Shown: piece after piece, positions 36,801 through 49,300 of the stretch
Layout of the letters: each line of letters starts with the position of its first letter
How positions within the stretch are numbered: position 1 is the stretch's first letter
Assembly (NCBI GenBank): GCA_036583965.1
Contig: JAZBQD010000034.1
Coordinates: forward strand, 10,294,040 to 10,358,039
From: Prunella strophiata
Taxonomy: Eukaryota > Chordata > Aves > Passeriformes > Prunellidae
DNA length: 64,000 nt
Direction: 5' to 3'
Made by a program: the position numbers and the translations under genes
Notes under the pieces: model-generated
Databases searched by the model: none
What the model was told of the DNA's origin: nothing
Seen by the model: only the letters and a program-made list of their open reading frames with translations

Positions 36801-39304
36801 AGAAGTTGTTGGAAGGAATTTACGTGAAAATAGTAGATCTGTGAAGGAACTTTTAAACTGTACTATAAATGATGAAGATCTGCTGCCCTGACTGAGGAGA
36901 TATGCATTAGTTTGGGTACTCACGGTTTTCTGTATCAAAAGTCAACGAAAAATTTATTGACTTAGAAATCAAATCTGAGGCAGATGAAGAGAACTTCTGA
37001 AGTATGCAATCTAGGTGTGTTGTCAGAGCTGGAGCAGGTCATTAAAAATTGTGGATGAAAAATCAAAGTTAAAGCTAATCAATAGATTTTTAACATCTTT
37101 CTGAATTATGAATGTGATTTTTACCATATTAAAAAAAGAAGTACTGTGAAAGCTTTCCCACTTAAGATAAAAACACTCGGGACAACTTGTTATCATCTTG
37201 GTTGGCCTGACAGCATTCAAACTATTTCTCCACTGAGTGGGCAGAGCAAGCATGGTCAGCTCTCCACGGCCAGCAGGCTGTGGTGGAAGGCATTGTGCTT
37301 TGAGTATGTTCTTGGTCCTTGGCCAGATTCTTACTTGTGGATGCAGTTGGAAGATGAGGAAGCTGGCTGTCCTCTCCAAGGGTTGTGAAGGAGAGTGGTT
37401 GGAGACTGTAAAAAATGCTATAAAACAACAAAAAGTTAGGATTATGTTAATCCTTCCAGATTACTGTGTAAATATGGGAACTGTCTTTCTTCACTTCAGC
37501 AGATGAACCTGCCATTGTAGAAGAACTCTTTGCACAGATTTTTGATAAATACTTCAGCAGTGCTTGAGGCAGATGTGCCTAAAAAGTCTTCTTCAGGTTG
37601 GCAGGATGGCACTATTTGATTGTGGAAATTCAGAGACATAAACTCCCTCCCAGTCTTCTCATGACATTTGTAGTTTGTGAGCTAGAATGTGTACTTAGAC
37701 AGGAAAAACACAGTATCAACAGCACATCTGAAGTGGATAATGAACACATGATTAACTTAGGCTGCAGTGCAGAGTCAGGTGTACTGACAGGACTGGGAAG
37801 ACTTAGGATCACTACTCCATGATGAACAATCAATGGGATCTGATTGCACCCACTGAAGCAAAGGAAGGAACATCAGTTTCAGTAATGCATCATGGTGTCC
37901 TAGTTTGGCTCCATTAATATAATCCTCTTCCTTTTTTAAAGCTAAAAGATCACTGTCCAAAAATTTCACAGTATTGTCACTGAATTGAAAAGTTATTAGA
38001 AGAATATATATAGAAATGGAGCTTTTCAAGCCATCTCTGATTGATTGTTTTCTAAATGAGCTGTGAGCATTACATGGCTGCGGGGTACCAAGACAGACAC
38101 CTTACAAGGGCAGTGGACTTGTTTCTTCTTGTGATGAACCAGGCAGGGTTTGCTCTACAACATTTCAGTCTCTCCTGTGCTCTTGCTAACCCTCCCAAAC
38201 TGTTTTTGAGCAGCCTGCTGGCTGGCTGGCTGCTTGCCCAGGCTCTGTTTCTTCTAGAAATGCTTGGGACACCAGCAGTGCTTTTTCAACTCATGCCCAA
38301 TGCTGCAGTATGTGTAGCCCTGGGCTCACCTGGGTGGGTTTGTGGTCATACATTTCCCTTTCCTAACCAGTCATGGATCCTCAGGAACTTGCTGGAGATT
38401 TGGCTGCTGTCAATACAAGTGCACATCTGTCAGTTGTCCCAAGATGTTGTTAGGTATTATTTATATTATGAGTATTTACTTTCCTGTTTTAAATCAGAGA
38501 ACTTTTTTCCTCAGTTTTTATTTTACAGGGTTGTATTCATATAATCTAATTTCTAAAGTGTAAATGTGGAATCTCATGTTCAGATCCAGTCAATGGTGTT
38601 TCCTGAGGGCAATTCTAGCTACCCATGTGAAATGCCCACCTTTCTCCCCCTACTCCTGCCACCTCCCCTGCATTCCTAAAGGCATTTAGACACCTTGTGC
38701 AGTCTAGTCTTGTTTAGTATGGGTCTTCTTCACTTTGAGCATGAGTTTGATCTCTTTGAAGTAAGTGAATTTTAAGGTTATTTTGTTATATACTGTCCTG
38801 ACAGAAGTGTTTTCTTGGAACTGCCCACAGAGTTGAAGGTGAATCTAACTCACCTTAGGTGGAACATGTAATTTACCTGGATAAGAGGGTGAAGGAGCTG
38901 CTCACAGTGAATGTACCAGGAGAAGGCAGATATGCTTATGTAACTGTGTTATTTTTCCTTTTAGACATCCATCTCCTGCTTTCATATGGATTTATAATTT
39001 AGTCATGTTTCTTTTTGATCTGGTTTTTGGATTACACTGGTTTGTGATGTAGTAAAAAAGCAGACCTCAAGGTAGCACAATATTATCTTCAAAGTCTGGT
39101 CAGGTCTAGTGCCTGACAGTTTAAACAGATGCCTGCTACAAATAATTCCAGTAATTCCTTTTCTGTATGCTAAATTCTTCAAATTTACATTGTGATGGAG
39201 TTGCATCCATTTTAAGGGGATGAAAATTGGGCACATATGATCTTTTCATTTGGGAGCATTTTCTCATTAAATTAAACCAAAATCAAACCAAAGTCGCCAT
39301 CTGC

Positions 39305-39332
39305 TTTTTTTTTTTTTTTTTTTTTTTTTTTT
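39305..39332 (+). repeat. 28-base T homopolymer
   Basis: A long T run in intron 2. It could be the A-tail of a minus-strand retrocopy, but the sequence just to its right has no antisense AATAAA signal and no protein I recognise, so a simple repeat is the safer reading. Confidence 0.9.
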
Positions 39333-39936
39333 CTTTCTCCATTTTTTTAAATGTAATGGCAAAGTTCACTGTGGGCTTTTTTTGATAAGTAGAACTGTAA
39401 TACAGTGGCAGAAGAAGTGCAAATAAGTTCTGTTACACAGTATAGAACAAAATGTAAAAGCCATTCTCATTAAGGAAACAGCAGACTTTCCTCTGCAGAT
39501 GATCAGTGGGATCACCATTAACCAAGGGCATTTTTTCAAGGGCATTTTGAATTCAGCTGGGGTTTCCATGTGGCTGAAGCCAAGCATGTATGTGAATTCT
39601 AGCACAATCAGAGCCTGACTGCACATCCCCATGTACACACATCATTTAAAGGACCTGGCAAAGCAATTGAGCTCTTCTGATGCCTAACACTCCAGCATAT
39701 CCATGTTTTCACAGGATAGAGACTTTGCTTTGTAACCCATTCTCTGGGTTTCTGCTGTTCATTTCCCTGGCCAACACGAGCCTAGTTGGACAGTCCCTTC
39801 TGCTGGGTAAATTGCACAGGCTTTCCCTTTTAAAAGTGATGGTGTGAAAGACAAAGTGTAAACACTATGATTCAGCCTCTGACTGGAGTAAATTATCCTC
39901 TGCTTAAAAGAGACTCTGTCATCAGTAAATACTGTT

Positions 39937-39965
39937 TTTTTGTTTTGTTTTTTTTTTTTTTTTTT
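39937..39965 (+). repeat. T-rich tract
   Basis: A T-rich stretch interrupted by single G residues in intron 2, about 600 bp after the 28-T run. It is low-complexity sequence. Shorter T or A tracts of the same sort occur at 30321-30336, 30629-30643, 20370-20396 and 57199-57225. Confidence 0.85.
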
Positions 39966-42560
39966 AATTTGCATCTTCTGTGCATGGATCATCTCACCTA
40001 CATTTTATCTGAGAGCAGAGCAAGTAATTTCCTACATCATACAGGTGGACACCATCTGGACAGAGTATCCTCAGGCAGTCAAAACTGGTATCTTTGTGGT
40101 ATGTTGTAGGCCTTTGGATAAAATATAAGTATTTCTTTATGTCCTATTTGACCTTGTGTTGCATTGTCCTCATTGTAGTAGTGTCTCAGCTGTACTATAC
40201 CCTTTGACCACACAAAAACTAATTTTCCAACCAGAATATTAAACTCTATATATCCAAGGAAAGGGGCCTGTAGTGTCTCCTGCTTCCCATCTTACAAGAC
40301 CCAAATATAGGAACTAATTTTGATAAGGTCATAATTAATTTCTGGGGTAAGCAGAACATTTATTTTGAGAAGTCTGTCCCTCTTAGCTTCCAGAGGTGTG
40401 TCCCTCAAAAAGTGCTATTAGCTCACTCACCTGCCAGCTCACTGCTTCCTTGTGGTGTGGGGAGGCTGTTCCCTGAGAATTCAAGGCTTCTGCAAATGGC
40501 AAGGCATTACAGCATTTCAGGTTAGTTCCATGTTTACTTTTTGCTACAGAAGGTTAAAAATTTTTTTTTGGATCAACCAGAATTCCAGCTGTTGCATGGA
40601 GCAGGACCTTTTCTCCAGAGATCACACTAGTGTTTTATTCGACCTACTTCTGAGTACTTTTTATTTATGGTGACTGTTAGCTTTGTAAGCAGGTCATGCC
40701 ATTACTTAATGGCACACTAGGACATTTCTCATACTGGGTCTGATTAAAACAGAACCAGGGAGCAGGTCCTGAGTGTCTTGCAGGGAGTTGCACAACCTTG
40801 CTCTGATGTGCACGCCCTCCTTTTCGGATCACCTTGTCCCTTTATTGCTTTCTTTCTTCCAAAGTTTCAGTAAGTTCTCTAACACATCACATCTGGTTCC
40901 TTTAGCTCCTTTATCTGAGTGTGTTTTAAATTCATCTTTGTTTGCAGAGTCTTGACACAGCAGGTTCCCAGCTTTAATAGTCTGCAAATGAAAGGCCCAC
41001 ATTTCACATGCTATTTTCAGCACTGTTCTATTAAACTGTAACACTGAAAAGAAGAGTGTCCTCTTCAAGTGCAGAAGAGCACGTTGCTTCCTCATATCTA
41101 AATCACAGCTTCTGTTATAGATCTTCTCAGTTATTCCCAGGTCTCAAAACGTCTGGTACTTTCTTCAGATCTGGAGTTCTTGGAGTTGTAAGTGTGAATC
41201 TCAGCATTAATGTTTCTGCTTTTTCTTCTAAGTAACTGTTTTTTGTTTAAAGAAAGACTTTTAAAGTGTTTCCCTCAAGGAAAAGACAGAGATGCCAGTT
41301 CTCTTTCTTGAAGTCCCAAAATTCCCAGGGCCAGTGAAAATCATCCCAAGTATGTTGTTTTGAAGGTGTCATTTTACAGTACAGATGAGTTTCTCTTGAC
41401 ACCTTGTGTGTTTTGTCTTGTGTGTGCCTCTGTGAGACTTTGTGCACTGCTGGGGGTTCCGTGGGCTGGCTGCCCCTCAAGTGGGGGAGGTTCATTTACT
41501 GACCATGGTAACTTCAGTATCATTTTATCCTCCCCAATGCCACAGAGAGAACCTGCCCTCACCACTAATTTATATTCTTGCTTTCCCCCCCCTGCTTCAT
41601 GCCCCTTGTAGGACTGCATCTACTGATCTGTTTGTTTTCCAAATCTTTGTCTTGCTGAAGTGGAAGTCTCATTTGAACAACTTGCTGTTACTTTTGGGTC
41701 TTGGCATCCCAAGCGTGTTGAAGTTTTTCAGTGTTAACCATCAGGTTTATATTTTTTTTTATTCCATTTTAATTGTCTTATGTAAAATTTAGTATTTTGC
41801 CCCTTTATTGCTGCATTTGTGGCCCTTATCTTCAAAATAAAGACACTATTAATTCTTCACTTGTGCAGCTTTCTATGGGGAATTCAGAGGTTGGAATTGC
41901 CTAGTGTTCCTGACTCTACTTTCTGACTCTTCCACCTGCAAAGTACAATGTTGCCACTTTTCTTTTGATGTGGTGAGCTATAAACACAGCTACTTTAACT
42001 TCTTTTCTACTGTCATTCCCTTTAACTTTTCCTATAGTTGCCACCTCTGTGTTTGAATTTCATTATATGGTCAGGCTGCTTTTTCCCAGCATTTAACCTC
42101 TAGCCTTGTGGACCTCAGGGGACAAATTACAATATATTTTCCACTGAAATTAAGTGTGAAGCCTGCTAATCCTGTAATGAGAAAGCCAGTGGACATCACT
42201 GGCATCTGTGGACAAGAAGAGCTCCTTCCACCTGTAACTAGATACAGCTAATTTGTGCATTTAAGTTATTTCTCTTCACCAAGTGTGTGAACTACAGGTT
42301 GCTGTTTTTTCCCTGTAATGAAGGTGAATGATTTTTACAATTTTTTGAGGCAAGAAAGACTGAAGGAAATACCTGGCATAGGGTGAACATTTAAGCTGTT
42401 TTTTGGAAAAACATGAAATCAAAATATCTACCTGAGCTTTAGGGTAGCACAGAGCCACACCTTTATGTAGACTCTGAGTCTTAAAGCCTTTATTAATTTG
42501 TTTTCTGATTTACTGTCACTGTAAGAATAATGAAGTGGATATGTGGAGAAGAACCTGCAT

Positions 42561-42608
42561 GGCTAATGAGCAGGCTGGCTAATGAGCAGGCTGGCTAATG
42601 AGCAGGCT
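42561..42608 (+). repeat. 16-bp tandem repeat, three copies
   Basis: The unit ggctaatgagcaggct is repeated three times without mismatch (42561-42576, 42577-42592, 42593-42608), followed by a partial ggc. Perfect identity suggests a recent expansion and possible length variation between individuals. It lies in ADAMTS2 intron 2 and codes for nothing recognisable. Confidence 0.9.
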
Positions 42609-43199
42609 GGCCAGCAGCTCTTTTCCTTTACCCCATCACTTACAATCCTGACAAGAGGCAGTCCATGACATGGCAGGGGACATTGAATTTTTTGAATGAT
42701 ACAGCAAATTTCTACAGGAGCCCTGAGTGCAGCTGTCTCAGCCTGCTGCTGTGCCTGTTTCCCAAGGTTGTGGGCAGTCCTTCTTTCACCTCTCCTCCTC
42801 CCTCTGTGCCCTGGGGGCTGCAGCAGCTTCCAGCATGTCCACTGGAGCTCTGGACATGCATCAGCCCCCTCAGGCAAACCCATCCACCACCTTCACATCA
42901 CGCACCCAGGGTGGGCACTGCAGACTCAGGGCTACTCCTGCACAATTTGGTCTGTGGGAGGGATTTCTCTTTCAAGTTTTGTTTCTGAACATGAGCTTTT
43001 TTGGCATGATTTAATGAGTATTGTAGAGTATAGAATGGAGGAAGTCAAAATAATACATCGAGTCCAACAGGAAAGAAAGGCTTACTTTCTTGGGAGTAAA
43101 ACTATTTCAAGAGCTAAGCATAGTAATGCACCATTTACATTTTAATTCAAATAGAGTAAAATGATTGAATTTAGAAAGGAAGAGGGGAAAGCACTTGCT

Positions 43200-43396
43200 G
43201 AATTTTTAGATTAGATGTTAGGAAAAACTTCTTCACAAAAAGGGCTGTCAAACCTTGGAACAGGCTGCTCAGGGAGGTACAGATGTGGCACCTGGGGCCA
43301 TGGTTTAGTGTGGACTTAACAGTCCTGTGTTAGTGGTTGGCACTTAAAGAACTTCCAAGCCTCTTGCAACCTAAATGATTCTGTGGTTCTGTGATT
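43200..43396 (+). mobile_element. CR1 LINE, 3' end fragment
   Basis: About 200 bp match the 3' end of avian CR1 non-LTR retrotransposons in order: 'ttagatgttaggaaaaactt', the block 'ggaacaggctgctcaggga', 'atggtttagtg', 'caacctaaatgattctgtg', and two degenerate copies of the terminal octamer (attctgtg, gttctgtg). CR1 copies in birds are usually cut short at the 5' end like this one and carry no coding capacity. Many mismatches to the consensus I recall suggest an old insertion. It lies in ADAMTS2 intron 2 in the sense orientation. Confidence 0.9.
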
Positions 43397-46300
43397 TTCA
43401 GTATCTCTGCTCTTTCCCCCATATGCAAAAGGCAGAACTAACATCCAGTACCTGCTCTAAGCAGCTGCATCTTGCATTTCTCCCATGGTGAAATGTGTGA
43501 CTCCCAAGGCTGGTACAAGGGCTGGTGCCCATGGCCATCACATCACCTGCAGGGCATTCCAATTTCCAGGACAGAGCCCACACTTTGGAAAAAGCCTATA
43601 GAAAACACAGAGATTAACCAAGGGTAGGTGGCAGCACAGGCTGTGGTTACTGTTTTAATAGTGGGTTTATTTGTTTTAAATCATGGCTCTTGGGTAAATC
43701 TTGTTAATCCAACTCATATGCAAAAGAATATACATCTTCATTTTTCAGAGCGCTAAAACTGAGAGGCTTTCCTCTTTGTCCAAGCAGAGGAGCTGTGGAA
43801 GGAATGTGAGAGATGTTGTTCAGAAAGCATTCTGCAAACCAGAATGTATTTAAGAACCAGGCTTTGAGAAATAAATCACTACCTGCTGATGAAGACAGCT
43901 GAGCTGGGCTAAGAGTCTTTCACGTGCCAACACTCTCACATGACAGGAGTTATATTGGAAGATGACAGGCTTTGAAACTTGCAAGACTGAAAATGTCCAA
44001 AATTTTTATATATCTAAAGTAATAGCTGGATAAAATGGAGTCTTTCAGACTTCAAAATGCTCTCTGTAGAGCACCATGAACATATAATCTTTTAACTATT
44101 GTAATCAACAAAAGAAATCCCACCCCAAAATCAAGAAGCAGAAATTTTATGCCACTTCTGTTCAATACCACTAAGTACCTCAGGGATAAAGAAGTTTTAG
44201 AGATGAATTTGGATTGATTTCAGATTTATAACCAAGCTTGAAATCAGAGTTTTCAAATAGTTTTAGGTTTCATTGTAAAAATGGCAAATCCACCATTCAT
44301 CAGTAAACCAAAATATTTAATTCCCAAATAAGTGCTAAGAGGTGTCTGTCAATATTAAATTTGTTTGCAAAGTTGCAGCACATAAGGCTGACATAAGCAG
44401 CAAGTGTAAAAATGGGATTAATCAAAGGATGATTTAGTACTCTGAAAGAAGAATATGAGACTCAGTCTGGATAAGTAATAGACAAGCAAAGAAAGACAAG
44501 ACCATTTACAAGATGTTTTGAATTAATTTAATCTCTTCAGTAGGAGAGTGTAATGAATTTCTATGAAAATAAAGTGCTTAGTTCACTGCAGTCAAATTAA
44601 GCCCAATAGTAATCATACACATCTTATAAAATAAAATAAAAATGCTGAACCTATGAAAATACAGTGTAATCTTGCATTTATCTAAACAGAAAATCACACA
44701 GGAAAAACCCCTAGATTTCTGTCAATGTTTGTGTCATGATCCAGCATCATTTTACATAAGGGCCAGGGAGGTCCCATGGCAAGTAGCTGATTTTTGGGTG
44801 TGTTCCAAAGCTGCTGAAGTGGATGTGTTTAGTTTCACTGGCTCCGTTTGGCTTTGTGTGGACAGGTTGATTAGCAGAGTATTTGGGACAAAAAGCAGGC
44901 CATGGAGTATTCCACATCATAACCTTGTCTCTCACCTTGTTCTCCATCCCCTGGTGCAGTGGTGCTGGGGAGGGAGGTGAGTATGAGGAAGCTCGAGTGC
45001 AGCCTTTCCCATGGCTGTTTATATCCCGTGTGCTGGATGGAACAGGACAGAACTCTGTGCCTCTAAACCTGAAATAGCTCTGCTAAACCTTCTTCCCCTT
45101 CTGCTCACACCACATCCCCACCACGGAAGAGGTGATGCATTAAGTAAGGGGGAGGGATCAGGAGAAACCCTCCAGTCCATGCCAGGAGGATGAGGCAATT
45201 CCAGCTGCCTTGAATTTGCAGGCTCATTCTGACAGCTTTTCTGTCTCCATCTTCCTATGAAGATGAGGCCAGAAAGGAGAAAGATTTTCCTGCTGAGGCT
45301 GCCTCTCTTTGCATGTGCACTGGTGGGGTGGTGGGAAGAGCTTCTCTGCCTAAGATGTTAGTTTTGACCTCAATAAAACTAGCATCACTTGCAAAAAACC
45401 CCACCCAAACGCCAAATACAATCCCCCAACAAAAAAAATCCCAAGTCACAAGAGAAAACAACATGAGAAAAACTCTAATTGCACATCTGTTCAACAGACT
45501 TTTGTGATAACTCAGCAACAGCTAATTGAAACTCCTGGATCATAAATATGCTTTCAGCCAAACTGGAATTTACTTTCCCTGATGCTATCTCCTTTCAACT
45601 CCCCATTGCACTCTGAGGTTCTGGTGGTCAGGATTCCAACAATCTGTCACTAGATGGGAAAATTAGAAGTTGGGTCCACTGAATTATAATGAGCCAAACC
45701 TCTGTTAATCTGCATCATCATATCTCCACGGATTTCTGGGAGCTCTGTCACTTTGCATTAGCTGAGGACCTGCCCTTATGTAATTAGATGTTTTCACACT
45801 CATGTGGAGATATGCCCTCCTCCAACAGTCTGGGTTACAGGCTCCCATGGTTTGAAAAGAGATACACTCCTTCTTGGGAGGCAGGAGGACACACAACACC
45901 TGTGAATGTGCATATGCTTTCAATGAGATTTCACTAAGTAACATATTTAGGGTTTGTTTTTTGGAAATGGCAAAGTGCACTGGGAAGGGAGACTGGGAAT
46001 CCCAGGATCTTTGAAGGGTCCTTGGTCTCGAATGGGCAGATGGGTTAAAGACACAGCTCCAGGCACTGCTTCTTGTCACACAAAGCTCACTGAGGGCCTT
46101 GTGGCTCCCTGCCTCTGGATTGCCATTCTGATATAATTTTTGTGACATTTTCATGTTATTATGCAAGCCTGTAGAAATCATGACATGACTAGGAAAACTG
46201 TTGAATAAATGCAATGCTAGTAATGTGAAATTCATCCGAGATGGGTATACTTAGGGTCTTTGAAGGATTTAGCTGCTTCTGGCAATTTTGTGTTTCTTTT

Positions 46301-49300
46301 GGGTGATTTGAAGAGGTGTTTGCTTTGACTTGTGCGTTTAAGAAATATTTGTGCTTAGGTAACACTTTTACAGTGCACTTCCAGAATGAACTCCATGCAG
46401 TCTTTAACCCAAGGTTATAATTTTTGGAGTATTGAATCACTGCTTGCAAGTTCTACAGTAGAATCTAGCTATCCCACTGTGGGAAAGCATTGGTTTTTTC
46501 TCTTTTCATTTTATATTTGTTTATATTAAGACCACTTTTCACTGACGTCAGAGACCTATCAGGTCAAATCTAATCCTCTATATCTCACAGTGTGCTGGCC
46601 AGATTAGCCCTAATACTTGTGTTTTCTAGTCTGTGTGGAGGCAGCTTTCACCTTGTAATGATGTCCTCCCTGGAGCTGGTTCTAGGGGATGGTTGAGCCT
46701 GTAGGTTCTCACTCCTCACCTTCACAGAGCCAGGGACCTTGTCAGCATCCCTCCTTTGCTGAGGAATGTGGAGCAAATGGCCATCTTTGAAATTTCTGCC
46801 AAGAGCTTGGAGAATTTGCTCCACCACAGCGAAAGGGTTTGAATTCCAAAGTTGCACAGATTGTTTGGAAGTCTACCTCCCTCCCCTCTGGCTGCTGCTG
46901 GGCAGTTCTGCTCTCCTTTTCATGAGCTGGAAAGACTTCCTTCACTGGGGAAAAATGCACTGTGGTTCCTGTGGAGAAGTGCAGTGCTCAGAGCAGTGAG
47001 ATGACTGTCTCTGTGTGGGATTTGGGGGAGAGAAAGGGATGTGTAAGAAAGAAGGCCAAAAGAAAGAGCAGTTGGAGACATCTGAGCAGTGTCAGCAGGG
47101 CAAGATGCTGAGCACTGGCACTGGAGGGCTGAGGTGGTGAGAACAGCTTGTGAGTGGCCCATGCAGCAGGAAGGAGCAGAAAACACTCTATTTCCTGGAA
47201 ATTCACCACAGAATCCTTGCTCAGTGAATATTCTTCTTTAATGAGTAGCCCTAGAAGGGAACAGTGAAGCAAGAAGTGATGTCCCCATTTATCCTCAGTG
47301 CAAGTTTGCAGGGCAGGGCTGGAATTTGATTCCATGGGAGAGCAAATGGAGGTGCCTGCTCCTCCCAACCCAGTGCATGTGTCAGTACCAGGTGAGTCAG
47401 GGCTGCCCAGAGGCACTGGGCAGATGGGAGAGAGGAGCTGGAGACACGTGCCCACATCACCAACGTGTCCTGCTGTGCTGCAGGACAGTCCCCTCCAGAG
47501 CTGCTGTGATTGATTCCATGGGAAGGGTCACAGCTCCAGCCCAGAAGGGACTGAAGCACCTCTCATCCTCGCCCTGAATTTTCTTCTTTCTGTATTAACA
47601 TTCTGCCAAAGCTGTTTTCAAGGAAATTTGTCCCCCAGCCTACTGTACTGCCAGGTTGGAGTAGTGTGAAGTGAAAAAAAACACATTGAAACCAACAGCA
47701 CAAGTTCAGTTTTTTGTTTGGGCTTTTGAGAATTTAAAAAAAGGATCCTTTGGCTCTGCTGCTGAGTCAGCATTGGTTGGATGTGATTTCTGAAACATGA
47801 TTTCTGTGGTCAAACTTTACACAGAACTTTGATATTTAATGTGCCAGTCAATTAAAGCATGCTGTTATGCTAGAAATGATGTGGTGGCTTTGTGTGGTAT
47901 TGCCAAAATGGGTCAAAAGTATCAGGAGAAGGTTTAATCTCCCTGTTTACATAGTGTCATTTTGCTTACTTTGTGGTTCATTGCTTTCTGCAGTGACTGG
48001 GGTACAGTCTAAGAGCAGGAAGCCTCTTCTCTGTGTGACAAAAATAGCTGGATGCTCTCTTCTGCTGGTTTGATTCAAGTGGTTGTGGAGGTTCAGCTCT
48101 GCTGCACTAGAACTGAGGGCTCTGCTGAGCAGAGCTCTCCTCAGCTGAGCCCTGGCTCTCCTGGTGCCACCTGGTCAGGTGTGGGTGTCTCTGGCCAAAC
48201 ACCCTTAGTGGCTGAATGACATTGGTGAGGTTTTCTGCAGAGCAGCCCAACAGATCCCAGTGCTGGCACAACTGTGGTGGTGCCAGACAAAGAATAAGAG
48301 TTTGGGGCAGGATCTTTTAAGCAGTTCTAGTTGCCAGGTCTGTCCTCCCAGGGTGAGCCCTCCTGTCCTTGCACAGTGCAGGAGCCCCAGGAAAAGCTTC
48401 AGGAAAGCCTCACCCTCTGCCATGGGAAGGTTTTTCACAGTGAGGCTCTGCACACTTTTAGATGCCTTCTGACACTTTAATCACACTGGCAAAAAAAGAG
48501 CTGTCCAGCTGGTTTTGTAAGGTGTTCAATAATGAGATTTACTTTAAAGCAGGTAAAAACGTTAGGAAGGTTTTAAGATTGTACTTTAAAGTGTAAGCTT
48601 GCTATATCTGTTCTTTTCCTAGGGGTGTTTTATTTGATTCTGGTATTAAACCAGGAGTTGGTCCAAAGCCCGTTAACATAAATGAAAAGAGTTTTATTGA
48701 CTTTGATGGGATTTGGATCATGCTGCACTAATTAAATAGTAAAGTATCCATTAGCAGTGAAGAAAACAGAAGAGAGAAGAGCCAAATGCTGTTGTGATGA
48801 GCCCTGTGAAGTTGAGTGAACTGCAGCCAAAGTCTCAGCATCTTTGCAGATGAGCTTTTCCATATTTCTCTGCCTCAGTCCTTCTGACACAGATACATGG
48901 TGGATTTTAAAGAGAACTGAATTTATAAAGATCCTTACATTTATCCTGCCTATTTGCAAGTTTTCATAGACACATTTAGTCAATAAATATTATCTTATTC
49001 AAGGTAATAATAAGAAAAAATGAGAAGTGAGGTGTGATAGAAGAATAAGTTACACTTTAAACAACATTGAAATTGGATACAAATAATTTGCATTTACTTT
49101 GCCTGAGTATTCTTGTAAGATTCTTAAGGAACACAGATTTACTAGATTCCAAAGAAAAGAGAAACAGCTTTTCACTCTTATTGATGTTGTAAGTAGAAGG
49201 TAAAGTAAAAGTTAATATCTTATGTGTCTAGAAGATCTGCATAAAAAGTGGGTTTTATTTAAAATATAAAATTAAAAAAGGCTGTTCTGGAACTGGCCAA

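Noticed and set aside
38056..38544. 162-codon hydrophobic open frame on the plus strand
   Set aside because: It looks membrane-like only because T-rich DNA yields Leu/Phe codons. No family recognised.
39333..39640. Minus-strand retrocopy with an A-tail at 39305-39332
   Set aside because: No AATAAA on the expected side, no recognised parent protein and no target duplication seen.
43022..43080. Possible inverted CR1 end (tatagaatgga ... gagtccaac)
   Set aside because: Only two short blocks resemble the CR1 end and the spacing is off, so this is too weak to call.
45705..46235. 176-codon open frame on the minus strand
   Set aside because: No known motif or domain, mixed composition, no supporting context. 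Treated as chance.
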